Part shown: positions 6,124-7,623 of the stretch, piece after piece
How the letters are laid out: each line of letters starts with the position of its first letter
Position numbering within the stretch: the stretch's first letter is position 1
From: an uncultured Actinoplanes sp.
Lineage (GTDB): Bacteria; Actinomycetota; Actinomycetes; Mycobacteriales; Micromonosporaceae
Reading direction: 5' to 3'
Assembly (NCBI GenBank): GCA_934667465.1
Contig: CAKUMG010000246.1
Span: 1 to 7,623, forward strand
DNA length: 7,623 nt
Notes under the pieces: model-generated
What the model saw: only the letters and a program-made list of their open reading frames with translations
Databases searched by the model: none
What the model was told of the DNA's origin: nothing
Made by a program: the position numbers and the translations under genes

Positions 6124-7623
6124 TCAGGACGCGGCGGGCTCGGGGGTGGGGTCGAGCAGCGGATCATTGGTCAGGATCGGGTCCGGGGTCTCGCCGATCA
6201 GCGACGGGTCGACGGCCGGCTGCGGCCTGCCCCGCCCGTCCGTGACGGCGTTCTGCACCTTGATGCTGACGGTCGAGCCGACACAGGTCGCCGGATCGGG
6301 TGTCTCCACGACCCCGTCGGGCCCGACCGAGGGCAGCACGGCCGGGTCCTGCGCGGCCCGGGCGTCGATGGCGCACTCGGGCTGCCGCACGTACAGGTCC
6401 AGAGTGAACTCGTCGCGCGACCAGCAGGTGTACTTGCCCTCGGTGCTGGGGGCCTGATCGGCGCACTCCCCCGTCCGGGGCGCCCAGCCGGCGGTGCGGA
6501 GGGCTGTCGCGTACGCCTGATCGGTCTCCTCGAACGGCTTCTCCGACTGCACGAGCCGCTCCCGGAACTTGCAGTCCAGGAAGCACCAGCGGCTGCCGGT
6601 GCTGCGGTCCTCGGCCTTGCCGTCGGCCCACGCGGGCACCGGCAGCGCGTCGAGCGACGCGTACACCGGGTCCTGCGACACCGATCGGATCCCGAACAGC
6701 AGGGGCAGCAGCCCGAGCACGATCACGCTCAGCGACACCAGGGTCGCGACCCGCAGGCGGCGCTGGGTCCGCAGCCGCCTGCGCAGCTGGGCGCCGGCGC
6801 CCTTGAGCCCGCCGGCCGGCTCCTCCTCGCCCGCGTCGTCCTCGTCACCTGCGAAGCGCGCTTCACCAGCCGGCCCGGTCTGCCCGTTGCGCCTGTCCTG
6901 CGCGCTCGGTCCGTGGTCGGCATCGTCGCGGCCGGGGACCCGGGCGGCGGCCACGGCGGGGCGGGTTCCGGGGACGCTCGCCGCCCCGACGCTCGCTCCG
7001 CCGACGCTCGCCGACCCTACGCTCGCTCCGCCGACGCTCGCTCCGCCGACACTCGCTCCGCCGACACTCGCTCCGCCGACACTCGCTCCGCCGACACTTG
7101 CCGCCCCGATGCTTGCTGCACCGACACTGGCGGAGCCGACGCTGGCCGACCCCACGCTCGCTCCGCCGACGCTCGCCGAGCCCACGCTCGCTCCGCCGAC
7201 GCCCGCTGGGCCGACCTTGGCGGCGCCGCTGACGGAGGCCGAGCCTGCCGCGTTGGGGGCGGGTGCGCCCGCGGGCCGCGCCGCTCCGGTCACCTTGGCC
7301 GCGCCGGTCGTATCCGGAGAAGCCGGCCTTGCCGCGCCCGTCACCTTCGCAGCACCGGTCGCGTCCGGAGACGCCGGCCTTGCCGCGCCCGTCACCTTCG
7401 CAGCACCGGTCGCGTCCGGAGACGCCGGCCTTGCGGCGCCCGTCACCTTCGCGGCACCGGTCGCATCGGGGGAGGCCGCACCGACGGGCCGCGCAACGCC
7501 GGCCGGGGTTCCGTCGCCCGCCGGGGCAGTGCCCCGACCGGCGGCCGCGCTCCCGGCGACCCTGGCCTGCCCGCCGGCTCGCCGGGTGTTCTCCCCCGGG
7601 CCGTCAGCTGCATGATCGGGCAC
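6124..7623 (-). CDS. Repeat-rich single-pass membrane protein with six-cysteine outer domain, unknown function; start may lie outside
   Basis: The frame is open for 499 codons up to the right edge, where a GTG codon happens to end the window, so the real start is uncertain. I do not recognise a family. Residues 1-290 are Ala/Gly/Pro-rich and carry two arrays: four 17-residue units (50-117; consensus ASPDATGAAKVTGAARP) and fifteen 5-residue GxASV units (143-217). An acidic patch GDEDDAGEEE (259-268) and a basic stretch RRRLRTQRRLR (281-291) come before one transmembrane helix at about 292-311. By the positive-inside rule the C-terminal 190 residues are outside. This part has six cysteines (about 347, 351, 387, 400, 417, 447), enough for three disulfides, and ends in a Pro/Asp-rich tail. 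A hairpin follows its stop, so it appears to be transcribed apart from the alaS operon. A surface or envelope role is likely; nothing indicates an enzyme. Confidence 0.8.
   Translation of the reverse strand: MPDHAADGPGENTRRAGGQARVAGSAAAGRGTAPAGDGTPAGVARPVGAASPDATGAAKVTGAARPASPDATGAAKVTGAARPASPDATGAAKVTGAARPASPDTTGAAKVTGAARPAGAPAPNAAGSASVSGAAKVGPAGVGGASVGSASVGGASVGSASVGSASVGAASIGAASVGGASVGGASVGGASVGGASVGGASVGSASVGGASVGAASVPGTRPAVAAARVPGRDDADHGPSAQDRRNGQTGPAGEARFAGDEDDAGEEEPAGGLKGAGAQLRRRLRTQRRLRVATLVSLSVIVLGLLPLLFGIRSVSQDPVYASLDALPVPAWADGKAEDRSTGSRWCFLDCKFRERLVQSEKPFEETDQAYATALRTAGWAPRTGECADQAPSTEGKYTCWSRDEFTLDLYVRQPECAIDARAAQDPAVLPSVGPDGVVETPDPATCVGSTVSIKVQNAVTDGRGRPQPAVDPSLIGETPDPILTNDPLLDPTPEPAAS
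6973..7197 (-). repeat. Fifteen tandem 15-bp units encoding GxASV pentapeptides
   Basis: The array lies in frame within the membrane protein gene. The commonest unit on the minus strand is GGCGGAGCGAGCGTC (Gly-Gly-Ala-Ser-Val). By hand there are eight GGASV, four GSASV, two GAASV and one GAASI. A degenerate sixteenth unit (GPAGV) lies at 7198-7212. Variation is nearly confined to the second residue. Such short in-frame units can gain or lose copies without breaking the frame. Confidence 0.93.
7273..7476 (-). repeat. Four tandem 51-bp units encoding a 17-residue repeat
   Basis: The units are 7426-7476, 7375-7425, 7324-7374 and 7273-7323 in coding order, each coding for ASPDATGAAKVTGAARP (the last with T for A at the fifth residue). 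The two middle units are identical over all 51 bases, while the outer two differ at several mostly silent positions. This points to recent expansion from the middle of the array. Confidence 0.93.

Noticed and set aside
6973..7476. Possible CRISPR-like array or satellite DNA
   Set aside because: There are no unique spacers between the repeats, the unit lengths (15 and 51) are multiples of three and the frame stays open, so these are protein-coding repeats.
6569..7615. Plus-strand reading frame of 348 codons with APPTLAPPTLA repeats
   Set aside because: It is the shadow of the GxASV array. The minus-strand frame has a membrane helix, a structured cysteine domain and a terminator after its stop, which this frame lacks.
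1..7623. Mobile element or prophage carriage
   Set aside because: I found no transposase, integrase, terminal inverted repeats or tRNA gene, and the core-gene order is the ordinary chromosomal one.

Overview
The window comes from a very GC-rich chromosome whose codon use, gene order and protein sequences point to an actinobacterium. The order DUF948 protein - DUF6167 protein - alaS - ruvX - mltG is the usual actinobacterial neighbourhood, and a Micromonosporaceae host (Actinoplanes-like) is my best guess. No sequence search was possible, so the family-level placement is inference. Every gene I can support lies on the minus strand, so transcription runs from right to left.

Layout in the direction of transcription. 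(1) 7623-6124: a membrane protein of unknown function. It has a long low-complexity cytoplasmic part built from two tandem repeat arrays (four 17-residue units and fifteen 5-residue GxASV units), one transmembrane helix, and a six-cysteine outer domain. Its true start may lie beyond the right edge. A perfect 10-bp hairpin follows its stop. (2) 5904-782: a tightly packed operon. It holds a DUF948 membrane/coiled-coil protein, a small DUF6167-type membrane protein, alanyl-tRNA synthetase (alaS), the Holliday junction resolvase-like / pre-16S rRNA nuclease protein RuvX (YqgF), and the endolytic murein transglycosylase MltG. Two of its junctions are stop/start overlaps (TGATG and ATGA). A candidate promoter sits near 5975-6006, and a perfect 13-bp hairpin follows mltG at 725-761. 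(3) 600-1: the first 200 codons of a second mltG, which runs off the left edge.

The most notable feature is the tandem duplication of mltG. The two N-terminal regions are about 79% identical in protein (hand count). The 54 bases just before the second copy are a decayed copy of the last codons of ruvX, so the duplication break lay inside or upstream of ruvX and the 3' end of ruvX was carried along as the new 5' leader. The second copy now lies behind a terminator-like hairpin with a weak candidate promoter, so the two may be expressed separately.

Functionally the operon mixes translation (AlaRS), nucleic-acid processing (RuvX), peptidoglycan processing (MltG) and two envelope proteins of unknown role. 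I see no RNA genes, CRISPR array, insertion sequence or integrase. The long plus-strand reading frames are shadows of the minus-strand genes.
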